This document shows positions 23,401 to 34,706 of a stretch of DNA of 64,000 nt, piece after piece (positions within the stretch are counted from its first letter, which is position 1; each line of letters opens with the position of its first letter). Where the stretch lies: contig OZ026850.1 in the NCBI GenBank assembly GCA_964023205.1, positions 704,368 through 768,367 of the forward strand, given 5' to 3'. Made by a program: the position numbers and the translations under genes. Source of the DNA: Lutraria lutraria (Eukaryota > Mollusca > Bivalvia > Venerida > Mactridae). Below the pieces are notes generated by a model. That model did not search any database. It saw only the letters and a list, made by a program, of their open reading frames with translations, and had not been told where the DNA came from.

Positions 23401-26400
23401 CTGACCATGATGAGATTATACGTCTTGTACAACAAGGTTTGTGATTCTGTTTCTTTCTTTAGTTTAATGTTCGAATCTTGGCTCAGCCTTTCGAATTTCT
23501 CAGGGAGGCTTTTTCAATGTTCCAGTCCCAAGTACTGTGTCTTGAAAATCACAGGGAAAAGGATGCGGCTTGTATCAATGCTTTCCATCAGGCAAGAAAA
23601 GAAACAGGAAAAACTGTTTGAAAAAGTGTATTGGGATATAAATGCCCTGTTTTCTCTTCTCTCTCTTTCAATATGGAATGGGAACTGCGTGTAGATAAAA
23701 AGCGAAAGCTGAACCATCATTCAGTGTCCAAAAAATAACATCATACTCATAGTATGTGATGTAACATAAATGTGTTATATTTTTTTTTTGTAGATTCAAA
23801 AACATTGACAATAGAAGTTGGTTGTGGAGACATGTCGGCTGTGTTAGACCTTCAAGTACCTGTACATACTGGCTATTTACAAAAACAAGTGTCGTCCACA
23901 ATTTTCCGGACTTGGAAAAAAAGATTCTTCATTTTGCGTCGAGACAATTGTCTATATTATTACAAGCATGAAAAGGTGAAAATTCTGAATACTGTGGAAT
24001 CAATTAATTTTCGTTGGGGATTTAATATCGTGGATTTCGTGGTTAGACTCATCCACGAAATCAAATCCCCACAAATTCAAATGCGGAGATAAGGCATTTC
24101 TTTTCAAAAATCAATTTCCACGAATTTATGTCCCCACGAAAATGGCCTTTTTAGTGAAAACCACGAAAATTGAACCCAACGAAAATTAATGATTCCACAG
24201 TATATGTCTAATTTATCTTGCATTTTATCTATTTCTTTATGTTCGGATGTTCAGGAGTCGCAAAATTTTGTTGTTGTTTTGAGGTTGTTGCTCTTGAGTG
24301 GTTAAATAAATAGTTAAAACAAGCTGTGGGAAAAATCATGCTGTTGTTGCTGGGAGATATTTGCTGTGAGATTGTTGCTGTGAGATTGTTGCCGTGAGAC
24401 TGTTGCTGGGAGATTGTTGCTGGGAGACTGTTGCTGGGAGATTGTTGCTGTGAGACTGTTGCTGGGAGATTGTTGCTGGGAGACTGTTGCTGGGAGATTG
24501 TTGCTGGGAGATTGTTGCTCAAGCGAGGGCCGCTCTAGATATAAACCAGAAACAAATAATATTTTCATCTCGTCTGTTTTCGAAGTAAAAGTCTATGCTA
24601 TTATGATCGCTGTGCCGTCATGAAACTTCATACGTGTATAGATCTCGATGATGCGGTGAACAGACGAGCATTGGCACCACTCACGGCACTCTTGTTATGT
24701 CTCAGATAAAGTTGCATGTGTTTGTCACAAGATAAAAGTTTTTCATGCATTTATTTATTTGGTTACTTGCAGGAAGTGGATCCGCTTGGAGCTATACCGT
24801 TGAGTGGGTACACATTCTCTCGCCATGGAGATCACAATAAATTTGCTTTCAAAGCCGAGAAGTACAATTCTAAAACTTTCTATTTCTTAGCAGATAGCAG
24901 GGACACTATGACTAGGTACTGTATCTAGCAGTAAACTTTAGTTTTATCAATTTTAGTTGCTGCATTCACACATTTATTACTAATACTAGTGTGATCCTCA
25001 CATGAGAATTAGGGTGATAAAACGTATTATCTACCAAAGAAAAGTGATATCAACCAAGGTGCAAGGCTGATATTGATTTTCAAGGTTTGGTAATACCTAC
25101 TGTGATCCTCTCTGTTACGTTATATTATTTTATCATAGCACTGGACATGTTCTATCTGTAAAAATCTTACAATATGTACTGGACTGTAAAATGTTCAAAG
25201 CATTAGAGCACTCAGGATCTGTGTCTATCCTAAATCTTGAGACAATATATCTGATCAAATATTGAGGTAATTTATTCATTATGAAAAGTGCACTTAGAAT
25301 TTCTTACTTCACAATATGCTTTTTTATGAGATTATGAATATCAGAATTTACCAGTTTTGCTGTTTAGTTTAAGTAACAGAACGAATTTGATTTATATGTA
25401 ATCAAATGTAATGTGTATATAATTACATGTATATGTAATCAAACATAATGTGTATATAATTATATGTAATCGAACATAGTGTGTATATAATTATATGTAA
25501 TCAAATGTAATGTGTATATAATTATATCTAATCAAATGTAATGTGTATGTAATGTGCATCTTAACCTTTATAGTTTTGTTATATTTTTTCCAACAGTTGG
25601 GTTGGGGTGCTGAACGAGGCAGCTCAGGATGTTCGTGACAAGGTATCTTATTATTTACCCGCATTGTGCTGTATTTGGTGTTCTGTAATTTTGTACATGT
25701 TTATTTTACATTTATCCTTCTGGAAGTTCAGATATTGTGTGAATTTGGTATGGAAAATGGTATTGAAGAAAATATACAAGTAATGCAATACAATTGTTAA
25801 CCATTCATCGATTTAAACCAAAATAGAAAATTACCTTACAAATAGTATTTACATTTTTTTTCTTCAAAATATTTGTAGTGGCTTTTGTGATTTCAACTGG
25901 TCTCGTTTACTGACATACAGTGCACCTCTCTAAAGCAACACCCTTTGCGAGAAACAAAATTATGTTGTTGTTGAGAGGTTGTTGCTCTAGAGAGGGTAAA
26001 TTAATAGTTAAACCATGCTGTGGGAAAATCATGCTGTTGTTGAAGTGAGGTTGTTGCTCAAGAGAGTGCCACTCTGGAGAGGTTGCACTGTACTTACATT
26101 AATTCCTTCTCTATGTTTTGTATATAGAACTCATGGATGGATGTTACCGCCAGCAATGTTGGTCTTCCTGCTCTAAATATCAGAAACCCAGACTGCTCGG
26201 GATATTTGTACAAGATGGGACGAGCTACAAGACGCTGGCGAAAGCGTTATTGTGTCCTGAAGGATGCGTGTATCTACCATTATAAGAATGCTAATTCGAA
26301 GGAAGCTGACGGTTTGTTGTTGTTCCTTTGTCTTAAAATTTAACTTAAAGTTTTTATTTCTTTGTCTTAAAATTTAACATAAAGTCAATTACTTGTAATA

Positions 26401-27715
26401 ATTTATTATAATTTTCAAATAAAGAATAAAGTATCAGGGCAATCATTTGACCCTTAATATGGCATGATATTAGCTAAATACAGCTTCTAACCCTTGGGAA
26501 TTTGTACCTAAGGGTCAAATTACTGTTACGTTAGTAGGAAATTTTGTTGACTCTTCAAATTATTACCTGCAAAGGGTTATCTGTGATGTCTGGGAGTGTC
26601 ATGAAATATTGTACTCCATAGAAATTTGTAAAACAATCTTTTCTATGTACCGAAATTGAAAAATTAGACTAGAAATGTGTCAGGAGGACTTGAACGCCCC
26701 CATTGAGGGCTTAATCAAAAAGGGACTCCTTTGAAAATGTTTGGATTTTAATGGAAATCAAACTTGACCTGTATTTTATTATCATACACCTTTATGTTAA
26801 ATCTTGTAAAATAGGTAGCTTGATGTACGGTACTATCTCATACATGCATATAATTGTTTATAGTCCTCTGATGAATCAATTTATGAAATATTTTTCTGTA
26901 ACTAGGTGTGGCCCATCTCCATGGTTACAAGGTAGATCCAAGTGGAGTGTCTGGTAAGAAGAATAGTTTTAGCTTACAACCACCGGAAGTACAGATGAGA
27001 GTGTTTGCTTTCTATGCGGAAAACGATACAGATAAACTAAGGTTTGATTTTTATTAATCTCCCGTTGCCATGGAAACGTAACTATTTATTATCATTATTA
27101 AAAAATCTTAAGTCTTAAGTCATAATTGTTGCTGTTCAGTTAATAATAGAATAAAGGTTAAACTTTTCATATCAGTTGTCTGTTGTTGTTGATTCAAGCT
27201 ATACATGGCAAGTTGTTAGTTTCTTGTAAAGAGCCAACTGGATTTCAAGAAAGAATGTGATTTAAGATTGATCTGAGACTGAACCTCTCAGTGATTGGTT
27301 TTCTAAATTATATGGGTGGAGTTTTACTGTTTATCAATTATATGGGTGGAGTTTTAATGTTTGATTTAAATGGGCAGTTTTACTGTATATTATATAAGTA
27401 GAGTTTCACTGTATATCATTTATAATAAAAGGGTGGAGTATTACTGTATATTAATCATATGGGTGGGGTTTTACTGCATATCATTCAAATAGGTGGAGTT
27501 TTATTGTATTTCATTTAATTGGGTGGAGTTTTACTGTATATTAATTTGGGTGGAGTTCCACTGTATATCATTTAAATGGGTGGAGTTTTACTGTATATAT
27601 TAATTATATGGGTGGAGTTTTACTATAAATCAAATAATAAAATCAATTATATTATAATTTCAGATGGGTCAGAAGCCTCGATGCATCAATTCAGAAATGG
27701 GTGAAAGTTGATTAA
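17444..27715 (+). CDS. PDZ-PH-PH scaffold protein (Pdzph1-like)
   Basis: Exons: 17444-18449, 19333-19461, 19836-20030, 20409-20507, 23326-23436, 23794-23975, 24773-24915, 25597-25642, 26128-26311, 26906-27041, 27664-27715. The frame is continuous over 2283 nt (760 aa). The first exon (~335 aa) encodes an acidic, Ser/Asn-rich, probably disordered region (SSSESGDDDGGSSDEDAG near its end). A PDZ domain follows at aa ~444-525 (VEYGIHI as carboxylate-binding loop; AGLRHGHIVTSINGVNV). PH1 is aa ~538-634 (GYLQKQ, TWKKRFFILRRDNCLYYYKH, SWVGVLNEA) and PH2 aa ~660-756 (GYLYKMGRATRRWRKRYCVL, LRWVRSLDASIQKW). The order matches vertebrate Pdzph1, a poorly characterised protein; CNK-type scaffolds are the main alternative. 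Expected role: membrane-lipid-linked scaffolding. The first exon's frame reads on to 18538, but GCAG|GTAACA at 18449/18450 is the donor that keeps the frame with the next exon. Confidence 0.9.
18465..18715. repeat. Intronic repeat-like stretch after the first coding exon
   Basis: It runs from about ACTGGCCTTTTTTACTCC to AAAACAGGGCCACTTAAAAG and contains TTTCCCC words at intervals. Read-through of the first coding exon ends inside it at 18536-18538. It looks like a decayed MITE; boundaries are approximate. Confidence 0.35.
19579..19760. mobile_element. MITE, CAGTCAAACCTGTG family, copy 2
   Basis: TA-flanked, left CAGCCAAGCTTGTGCACAAA, right AACACAGATTTGTCTG, with GGCCTTTATT words inside. It lies in the intron before the exon at 19836. 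Confidence 0.7.
20600..20790. mobile_element. MITE-like repeat, 'AAGGGTCAAA / GACTCTTGA' family
   Basis: It shares TTTGACTCTTGAAATAAATA, AAGGGTCAAATTTAATAT, TTAGTAGGAAATTTAGG and TGACCCTCAGCTTTTGAAGT with the better-preserved copies at 47477-47675 and 57935-58128. Other pieces: 26430-26600, 32870-32955, 49085-49150. The ends are decayed here. Confidence 0.6.
21181..21337. mobile_element. MITE, CAGTTAACC...GTTTAACTG family (Tc1/mariner-like)
   Basis: Flanked by TA on both sides. Left CAGTTAACCATTGAAAACCA is inverted at the right (CTGGTTTTCTGGTGTTTAACTG). The middle holds two opposed copies of a GGTTTTCAGGGAATTC-like word. Decayed relatives: 19022-19185, 31922-32066, 54487-54600. Confidence 0.7.
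22145..22375. repeat. CCAAT-word array (TTTCAACCAATCAGAGATC units)
   Basis: About eight CCAATCA-type words at 22157, 22188, 22214, 22240, 22265, 22290, 22316 and 22345, spaced 25-31 bp. Two unit types alternate: AACCAATCAAATATT and CCAATCAGAGATCTTAGTAA. It lies in the long intron between the two PDZ exons of the Pdzph1-like gene. Confidence 0.85.
23992..24200. mobile_element. Palindromic MITE, CTGTGGAATCATTAATTTTCG family, copy 1
   Basis: TA-flanked. The left CTGTGGAATCAATTAATTTT is inverted at the right (AAAATTAATGATTCCACAG). Inner inverted words include GTGGATTTCGTGG versus CCACGAAATC. A second copy is at 52198-52402. It begins 16 bp past the donor of the exon ending 23975. Confidence 0.8.
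24240..24527. repeat. 15 bp minisatellite (TTGTTGCTGGGAGAC) x ~12 inside a MITE copy
   Basis: The left part (GTTGTTGCTCTTGAGTGG, AGCTGTGGGAAAAATCATGC) matches the MITE at 25918-26090. From about 24345 a TTGTTGCTGGGAGA(C/T) unit is repeated roughly 12 times. This produces spurious open frames on both strands. Confidence 0.8.
25385..25557. repeat. ~32 bp AT-rich tandem repeat x5
   Basis: Units of ATGTAATCAAATGTAATGTG plus TATATAATTAT. It lies 40 bp before the exon at 25597. Confidence 0.85.
25918..26090. mobile_element. MITE, CAGTRCAACCTCTC family, copy 2
   Basis: TA|CAGTGCACCTCTCTAAAG at the left and GGAGAGGTTGCACTG|TA at the right. It ends 37 bp before the PH2 exon at 26128, so it occupies the acceptor-proximal end of that intron. 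Confidence 0.8.
27305..27640. repeat. ~33 bp minisatellite x ~10 (TATGGGTGGAGTTTTACTG)
   Basis: Units of ATATGGGTGGAGTTTTACTG plus TATATCATTTA, variable by a few bases. It fills much of the last intron of the Pdzph1-like gene and ends 24 bp before the terminal exon. Confidence 0.9.
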
Positions 27716-27959
27716 TTAGTATATGTTGTTGTGTCCTGTTTTTCAACATGTAGATTTTGTGTTGCTATGGAAAAAAATGAGATTTTTCAATTTATTGTGG
27801 TAAATTGTCAAATGTGCAATACACAGCACTGTAAAGTTGGGTGTATCATAAAATATGTAGTTACAGTAGACAGATTAGTGACTTTAATCTTATAATAAGA
27901 TGAAAAACACATGTATTAATGAATGAATTTAGCGTACAAATATAACATATAATGTTTTA

Positions 27960-28153
27960 GGATTACAGACCCTAATGCAAGCATTCATTTCTAACCATTC
28001 AACTCTTGTTTATTTTCATTGTATATGTAGAATGAATCATTTATAAATCAGTCACCGTGAGCTTTTTCTGAATTCTGTAATTTGTAAAATTGAAATTAAA
28101 AATGTTATATATTTGTAGAAAAGGGAGAGTACTAGTTAGTGATATTACCTCCC
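27960..28153 (-). repeat. Arm B of the dispersed inverted repeat pair
   Basis: Reverse complement of 7971-8181: GGATTACAGACCCTAATGCA at the left and GATATTACCTCCC at the right. It lies in the 3' flank of the Pdzph1-like gene. Confidence 0.8.
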
Positions 28154-28253
28154 TTTTTGACCCGCAACTATTGATGTCTAGTGTGCATCTTAAAAGTGAC
28201 TTGTTATTTTTCTATTATGATGGAACCAAAAAAGGGACAAGTATTAAGAAATT

Positions 28254-28330
28254 CGAGGGCTCAGCGCAACACTGTGGTATCTTGTTCTTATTTCAACATG
28301 AGTTACAACACTGTTGCACTGAACCCTCGA
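28254..28330. mobile_element. 77 bp palindromic element (CGAGGG...CCCTCG), copy 1
   Basis: Left arm CGAGGGCTCAGCGCAACACT pairs with right arm AACACTGTTGCACTGAACCC plus TCGA, about 22 of 24 positions. Copies 2 and 3 are at 51529-51603 and 51754-51830. Confidence 0.85.
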
Positions 28331-29146
28331 TATGTAATTTATGTGCAGTTGATTTTTTTAAGGATTATTTCTAACGACAACCTAATTAAAATGTCACTGT
28401 CTCATTAATTCTCTGATTAGGATCGCAAAAAATCATGGTTAGATTTAAGTATAATTATTTTTGGGGGAATGTGAATAAGTAATATCTAGAAAAATAATCA
28501 CTTTTTTCCCCAATTTTGTAAAATTTGTCTGTAATTTAATAATCATATTCAGGTCAATACTTTAAGTATTATTTATAATTGTTGTGTTTTCAGCAAACAA
28601 AGTTTAGGTTAGCTACACTAGAAATAGGGCATATCTGTAATCAGACTTTGTTACATGGGTATTGAATTTTTAATGTTCAAATAAACATTACCAGGGTATT
28701 ATATTTTTCACTGATTAAATTGTTTCTTTAATTTAGCGACTTCATTTTTTATTGTCATGGGGGACTGGACTGGCTGGTAAAACAGAGAAAAGATTTAATA
28801 AGATAAAAACCTATTTTGTTCTTTGATTAATTATTTCTCAATTTATGGACAGTTTCTAAACAATATGTTTATGTTTGTTATCTTCAATGAAGATTAATTC
28901 TATTCGACACTTTTTATTGATAATTAGAATTTTTTGTATCTATGTAAAATGTACAATTTTTGTATTGTGTCTCATGAAACAGCAAATAATTAGTGGTTAA
29001 TACACAAATTAACTAAAATATATTTTAATTGATTTACAAAATGTATTAATTAAATGTTATACTAATTAATTAATGTACTAAATTTTTAATCAAGAATACT
29101 AACTTACAACTTCATTTTTAGCCATTTATTACAATGCAATGAATTA

Positions 29147-29251
29147 CAGTACAAGCTCTCCAAAGCAACACCCTTTGGGAGAAGCGAAATCATGCATTTG
29201 TTGTAGTGAGGTTGTTGCTCTAGAGAGGGTCGCTCTGGAGAGGTTGTACAG
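29147..29251. mobile_element. MITE, CAGTRCAACCTCTC family, copy 3 (short)
   Basis: TA-flanked CAGTACAAGCTCTCCAAAG at the left, CTGGAGAGGTTGTACAG at the right, with an internal GTTGTTGCTCTAGAGAGGGT. The shortest copy in the window. Confidence 0.7.
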
Positions 29252-32200
29252 TACTATCATAACATTTCTATTAATTATCAGTAATTATCACTAGCATACT
29301 TTATTTGAATATAAGAAACATTCACAGCACGTTACAGATATTAAGATATCAAAGTTTATTACTAAGTTTTATAATGATCAAGAATCTGACATTCAATGAA
29401 TAACTAATAACAATTAGTGACAGTTTCCTTTGATAATACATTTTTAATTTTGATGACATTTTAATGACTAATTCATTTACAGATTCAATTAATTATTACG
29501 CAATAAAAGCAAACATTTTCTAATAAAACATTAAATCATGTATAAAATGGCATTTATAGCTTTCATGTAAGGATATTTATAGATGTTTTTCATCTAATAC
29601 ATAAAAATAGTTATATATTTATACTGCTTTCATGATAAAACATCACCTTGTTGACACTGATATGGTCTGTCTTATCCGGTTTAAGGAAACTTGTCTATTG
29701 TGTTCAAGCTCTTTTTATAAAATGAAGAAAATATTTTATTTCTGAAGTTTTTAAATGTTCATATTTTTTACTAGAAATTTATCCATTATTGGATTTAATA
29801 TTATAAATGTTTGCAATGAATAGTCTATGTGTCCAAATCACTGTTCTGGGCCGGTATTCAATAAACATCTTAAAGTAATTTTTTAACTAATGTTATATTT
29901 TTCCTTCAATTCGACTTTTTCCTTAACTCTTTTGTACTAATATAAATGAGGAAATCACAATAATATGATTTTATCTTTGTTCTAAAGATGCCAATTATGA
30001 AAATGATAATTCATTTTCACACTTTTGATGACTGGTTTACAAACTTTTACCATTAACAAAATTTACACTTAAGTAAAAATTTTGACTTAAGTTAAAGAAA
30101 ATCTTAAGATGCTTTGTGAATACGGACCCTGATGTGTTGTTGTGGTTATTATTGTCTGTTTGTAGTTTTTTCCCCACCATGTGATGATTTTTTTTTATTC
30201 AGTGTTATCATATAATGGCATCATGTAACTGTCTCTTGTGGCGGGCCATTGTACCCAGCAAGTTTTCTTCGATTTCAATGTTTCCTCCAATTAAACTGTT
30301 CCTGTGTAAATATACAAATGCAAGGACATCCTCAGAAAATTATTTTGTTTGCAGTAACGCTGCCTACTCACCAAGAAGAAACCTACACAACAAAAAATAT
30401 AATAAAAAATTGCATTATTACTCATGTATTTTGGGTATCTACCAACTGAAATTTCTCTGGGTAGGGTTACCATAAACAAATATTTTTAAGGATGGCCTTA
30501 TAGATAGTCTTTGTTGACATGTATTGTATTATTGTGTGTATCTTTGATTCTTGTCTGTTATACCAATGTTTATGATCATTGTTGTTAATGTTGTTTATAT
30601 ACTTTGTTATTTTAATAGTGTTTCCCTATTATTTTGTTAACTGCTTATTGTTTGATGTTTATATAGAATTTTCATTGTTACTTCCTTCTTGTCTGTCAAA
30701 TGTTTATTTACCGTGTAGTGTAATCTCAAATGTTACTTCAAGTTTTTGAATAACAACTTTTTCAACTTTCTTAAGTATTATATCAATTTAATGTAAAGAA
30801 TTTATAGCATTTGAAACATGCTATTTTCAACCAATTTTCTAGTGTATTGCATCAATACATGGAATTTGAATCTTTGAAAATCATCAGAAAATTTGTGAAA
30901 ACATTCTTAAACAATGAAAACATGTGATTAGGATAAAATTCAAAGCTTACCAAATACCAGGTAAAGTCTATAATGACACGAATATGTACTGATTTGATGG
31001 GTAATTTGTCTTGCGTTTACGAAAGTGGTACCTTGTGGAAAATATCTCCATTTACATCAATGATCGACTGAAAAAATGGCCCTCAATGACTCAAAATTTG
31101 CGGAAATCGCAGAAAATTGGCAGCCCTGCCTAGAACCAGGGGTCAATGAAACAAGTCGAGTTTGTTTAGACCATAACTTACTATAATACTCTAGACACTG
31201 ATGTTTAAGATACACAGTGGCTATGTTTGTGTCTGAAAATGTTTAAGTTCATGATAGATAAAAGTGTATAGTTGTTGTTTTCTATAGTTTATTTTTTGTT
31301 ACTTTTTTTGTTGCGCTATTGCGAATATTTATGAATATTTTTTTCTTAGTCGTTACGTTTTCTTTGTATACAAATTTTTCTTTATTAAGATCTCTATGGT
31401 TTAATGATACCTTGTTTTGAGAAAGGTTTTGAGAAAGGTATAAATACTTCTTTTCCCATCTCCAAAAATTGTGATTATGCAGTAATTCCAACATTTTTAT
31501 TTTTTTGACGAACCTGTGCAATTCTATAATAATCAGTTTACTTAAGGCTCAACATTACCAACTTTATTGTTTGGCATTTTTGTTGAAGATAATTCAGTGA
31601 TGTACTGACAAAAGGAAACAATATTTCCTACCTACTGAAAAATTTACACCAAACAAACATTTTTTAAGGATGGCCTAAAAAACAATTTACAATTTTTCCT
31701 TAGTAATATATTCTTGATTGTTCTTTCCAAGTGGTTAAATGAATTGAACACATTTAATTAAAATTAGATTTCATTAGTTTAAGCCAAGGTCTGTTGAATT
31801 TTGTTAATTTATAGCAATGTTACAAGTTCTATGACATTTAAATGTGAGGACAACACTTGGACCATCCCCTGCATGAAGTCTTAATGTATAAATAACCTGT
31901 TTTTAATACATAAAATAATAACAGTAAAACCCACAGAAAACCAGATCCCTTCTGGAAGTGGTCAAATCCTGTTCTCACAGAGCTTTCGAAAATATATCAG
32001 AAAAATGGAAGATGGAAAATTGTCTGATTTTTAGAGAATTTCGTTTTTCAGGGGTTTTGCTGCATTTTACATTTTTACTCTTTATAGACATTTATGTAAT
32101 GGATCCAAGATCATACATGTATCTCACATCTTAGATTTTATCATTTATGGAAGTTGTCATGGCTATAGTCTGGCTCTCGTTACCTCTTCCAATGCTATTG

Positions 32201-34706
32201 TTTCGCATTTATAGAATGGGTACCAGTTTTATCATTCCTGGAAGTAGTCATGGTTACATATAGACTGGCTCCTGTTACCTCTTCCAATGCTACTGTTTTG
32301 CATTTATAGAATGGGTACCAGTTCCAATGCTTACAGAGGTTCCCGGTGATTCCTCATGTACTCATTGCTCTGCATTGATGGAACGGGTACCAATACATGA
32401 TAGTCTTAAGTGTGCTGAGCTGTTGTTTATTTTTCTTTGTTTGTTGTTGTTTTCTACCTGTAATACTGATGTTGTTTATATTTTCATTACACTCACAAGT
32501 ATTTCTTCTAATTTCTTGTTTATTTATTGTAAATATTACCATTTATAATACATATTTTATACAATACAGTGTTCTATCACTTACAGGCGTGTGAATTTTT
32601 TTAACAAAAAGTGTTTGTGAAACATGAATTGTGACCTTGACATTTAACCTCAATGTGATGACCGACCTCCAAACCACATCTGAGATACCAGGTTTGATTA
32701 CTGATCGCCTGACTGTCATGTGCATAGCAGTATAACCCCTTTTCTTTGAAAGGGGCATAAAAACAGTAAAACCTATACTCGAACCATCTCCTTATAATGG
32801 CCATTTGCCTTCAGACTAGTTTTCAGTATACCCTGTAAATCTGGATAACAAGACCACCTTTATATGAAGACCGTTGTAGGAAATTTTGTAGACTCTTCAA
32901 AATTTCTAAGGGTCATTTTGATCCCCCAACTTTTGAAGTCTAGTGAGCACCCTGTGAAAGTACTCAAGGAAACTGAACTAACTAAGACTTGCACCGCAAC
33001 ATGAAACAGGATCTAGTTTTATAATTGCATGGCGGATGTAGATAAACTTTATACTAAGAACATTGGTCCACATCAATTTCATGCACGGCAAGCCAAGCCA
33101 AGGATGGCAGCGTAAAACTGAACTATCGTTCAGTCTCCAAAAACAGTCTTATCCGAAGATGAATGTGAACAAATCAACTATCAATCTAGTGTTCTAACAA
33201 GTAAGCTGTTCAGATGTGTCTCGTAAGAATATTTTCTAAACTGAATAGTTGCCGTGTTAACAATGAACACAAAAGTTTGTACACTCAAACATACTTAACT
33301 TTGACAGGCTGAAATTTTGTTTTTAATTCATAAGAAAATAAGGATTTAAAACTTTAATCTCTTTCTTGTATAAATTTTTAATTCATATTAAACATGTAGT
33401 TAAAAAAAACACAAGTTATGATATATAAAACATATTTTCAGATAAAAAAGATCAAAATGACTAAAATAATAAAATCCCGTTTTAAGAGAATGTTTCCACA
33501 ATTAAACTTGACCATAATTGAAAAATGACTTAAATTCGAAAGAAATTTTTCTTCACCGCATCAAAATTAAATATAAACAGGAATGAGAATGGCAAATGAC
33601 AAAAAATATCAGGAAAGGTCAAGGAGCACAAGGGCTTTGTGGGCCCCTTGCCAATCTCAAAATGATTCGGGGGCTCTGAAAAAAGCGGAAATCTGCCGAT
33701 TTACAGAATATTCTTTTCCCTGTATAATCCAAAATGTGTTAGCAATGAGAATTGTGTTGTTTTTTTAAACCAACAAGAATCAATTTTGATCCAAAATAAA
33801 AACAACAGTGCTAAAAATGGTGCTAGAACAAAATGTGCAATAAACACAATAAAAATATTCAATTATCTCGGTAACATGAATAAAAGAAGTTTGAAATCCT
33901 AAACAATTAGGGAGCTGAAGGGAATCATTACACATAGATAATATGGTTAAAATACCTGAAGGTTTATGAAATTGATAAATTCATAATAATGTTCAACATG
34001 TTATATATATGATACAGGTACAATAACAAAATACAGAATAAACAAGATGTGTTTTTGAAACACAATGCCCCCTCCAGATGACCTTGACCTACTGACCTTA
34101 AAATGCACAGATCCTGTAGAGGTTCTTATGCGGTAACAACATATGAAGTTTGATGACTGAAGTTTAAAGTGTTTTGATTTTATAGGCAATGTAAGTTTCG
34201 TACAAACAGACAGACAGACAGACAGGCCAAAAACAATATATACCTCCTATCTATTGATACTGGGGCATTAACATTATGCACAGAATTTTTTCTTTTATAC
34301 GCCCAAACATTCACTGAAACTTACGTATCAATACCAAAATATACCAGATTTATACATGAACACAAAATATGCTGCCTACATTGCTAGTTAATATTCATAG
34401 TGTCATCTACTACATTAAAGTAACTCAAAATCAATGTGTTAGGCCTCTTACTTCATTTAAGACAAATCTAATCATATCATCTAACATTAAGATATCATTT
34501 TGACCACTGAAATGTACAGAAATCCATTAACCCTGAGTATATGACTCAGCAAAAATATGCCACAAAATAATTTCATTACAAGCAAGATGTAAGGTTAAGA
34601 TACAAACATCTGAATCTTGAAGCAGAAGACATATATAAAATCACCTGATGTCATCTCAAATCTCCACCCGTGAATAATTCATGTAAACACAGAATTCACC
34701 TTGTCA

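Larger units (their letters stand above)
27716..34706. other. Gene-free region between two convergent genes
   Basis: This contains the 3' flanks of the Pdzph1-like gene (plus) and the UBF-like gene (minus). I find no exon with family similarity and no long frame. It contains an inverted-pair repeat arm (27960-28153), a 77 bp palindrome (28254-28330), a MITE (29147-29251), repeats ending in GGATGGCCT (30330-30503; 31600-31680), a near-duplicate pair (GGCTCTCGTTACCTCTTCC at ~32170 and GGCTCCTGTTACCTCTTCC at ~32268), and TGACCT-type dispersed repeats (32620-32760; 34060-34265). The rest is AT-rich DNA without visible structure. Confidence 0.65.

Noticed and set aside
24229..24623. Repetitive Gln/Ser-rich and Leu/Gly-rich frames
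   Set aside because: Direct translation of the 15 bp minisatellite in an intron; open on both strands, which is a periodicity artefact.
31282..31521. Minus-strand ORF rich in Lys/Asn
   Set aside because: AT-rich low-complexity sequence explains the composition; no motif recognised.
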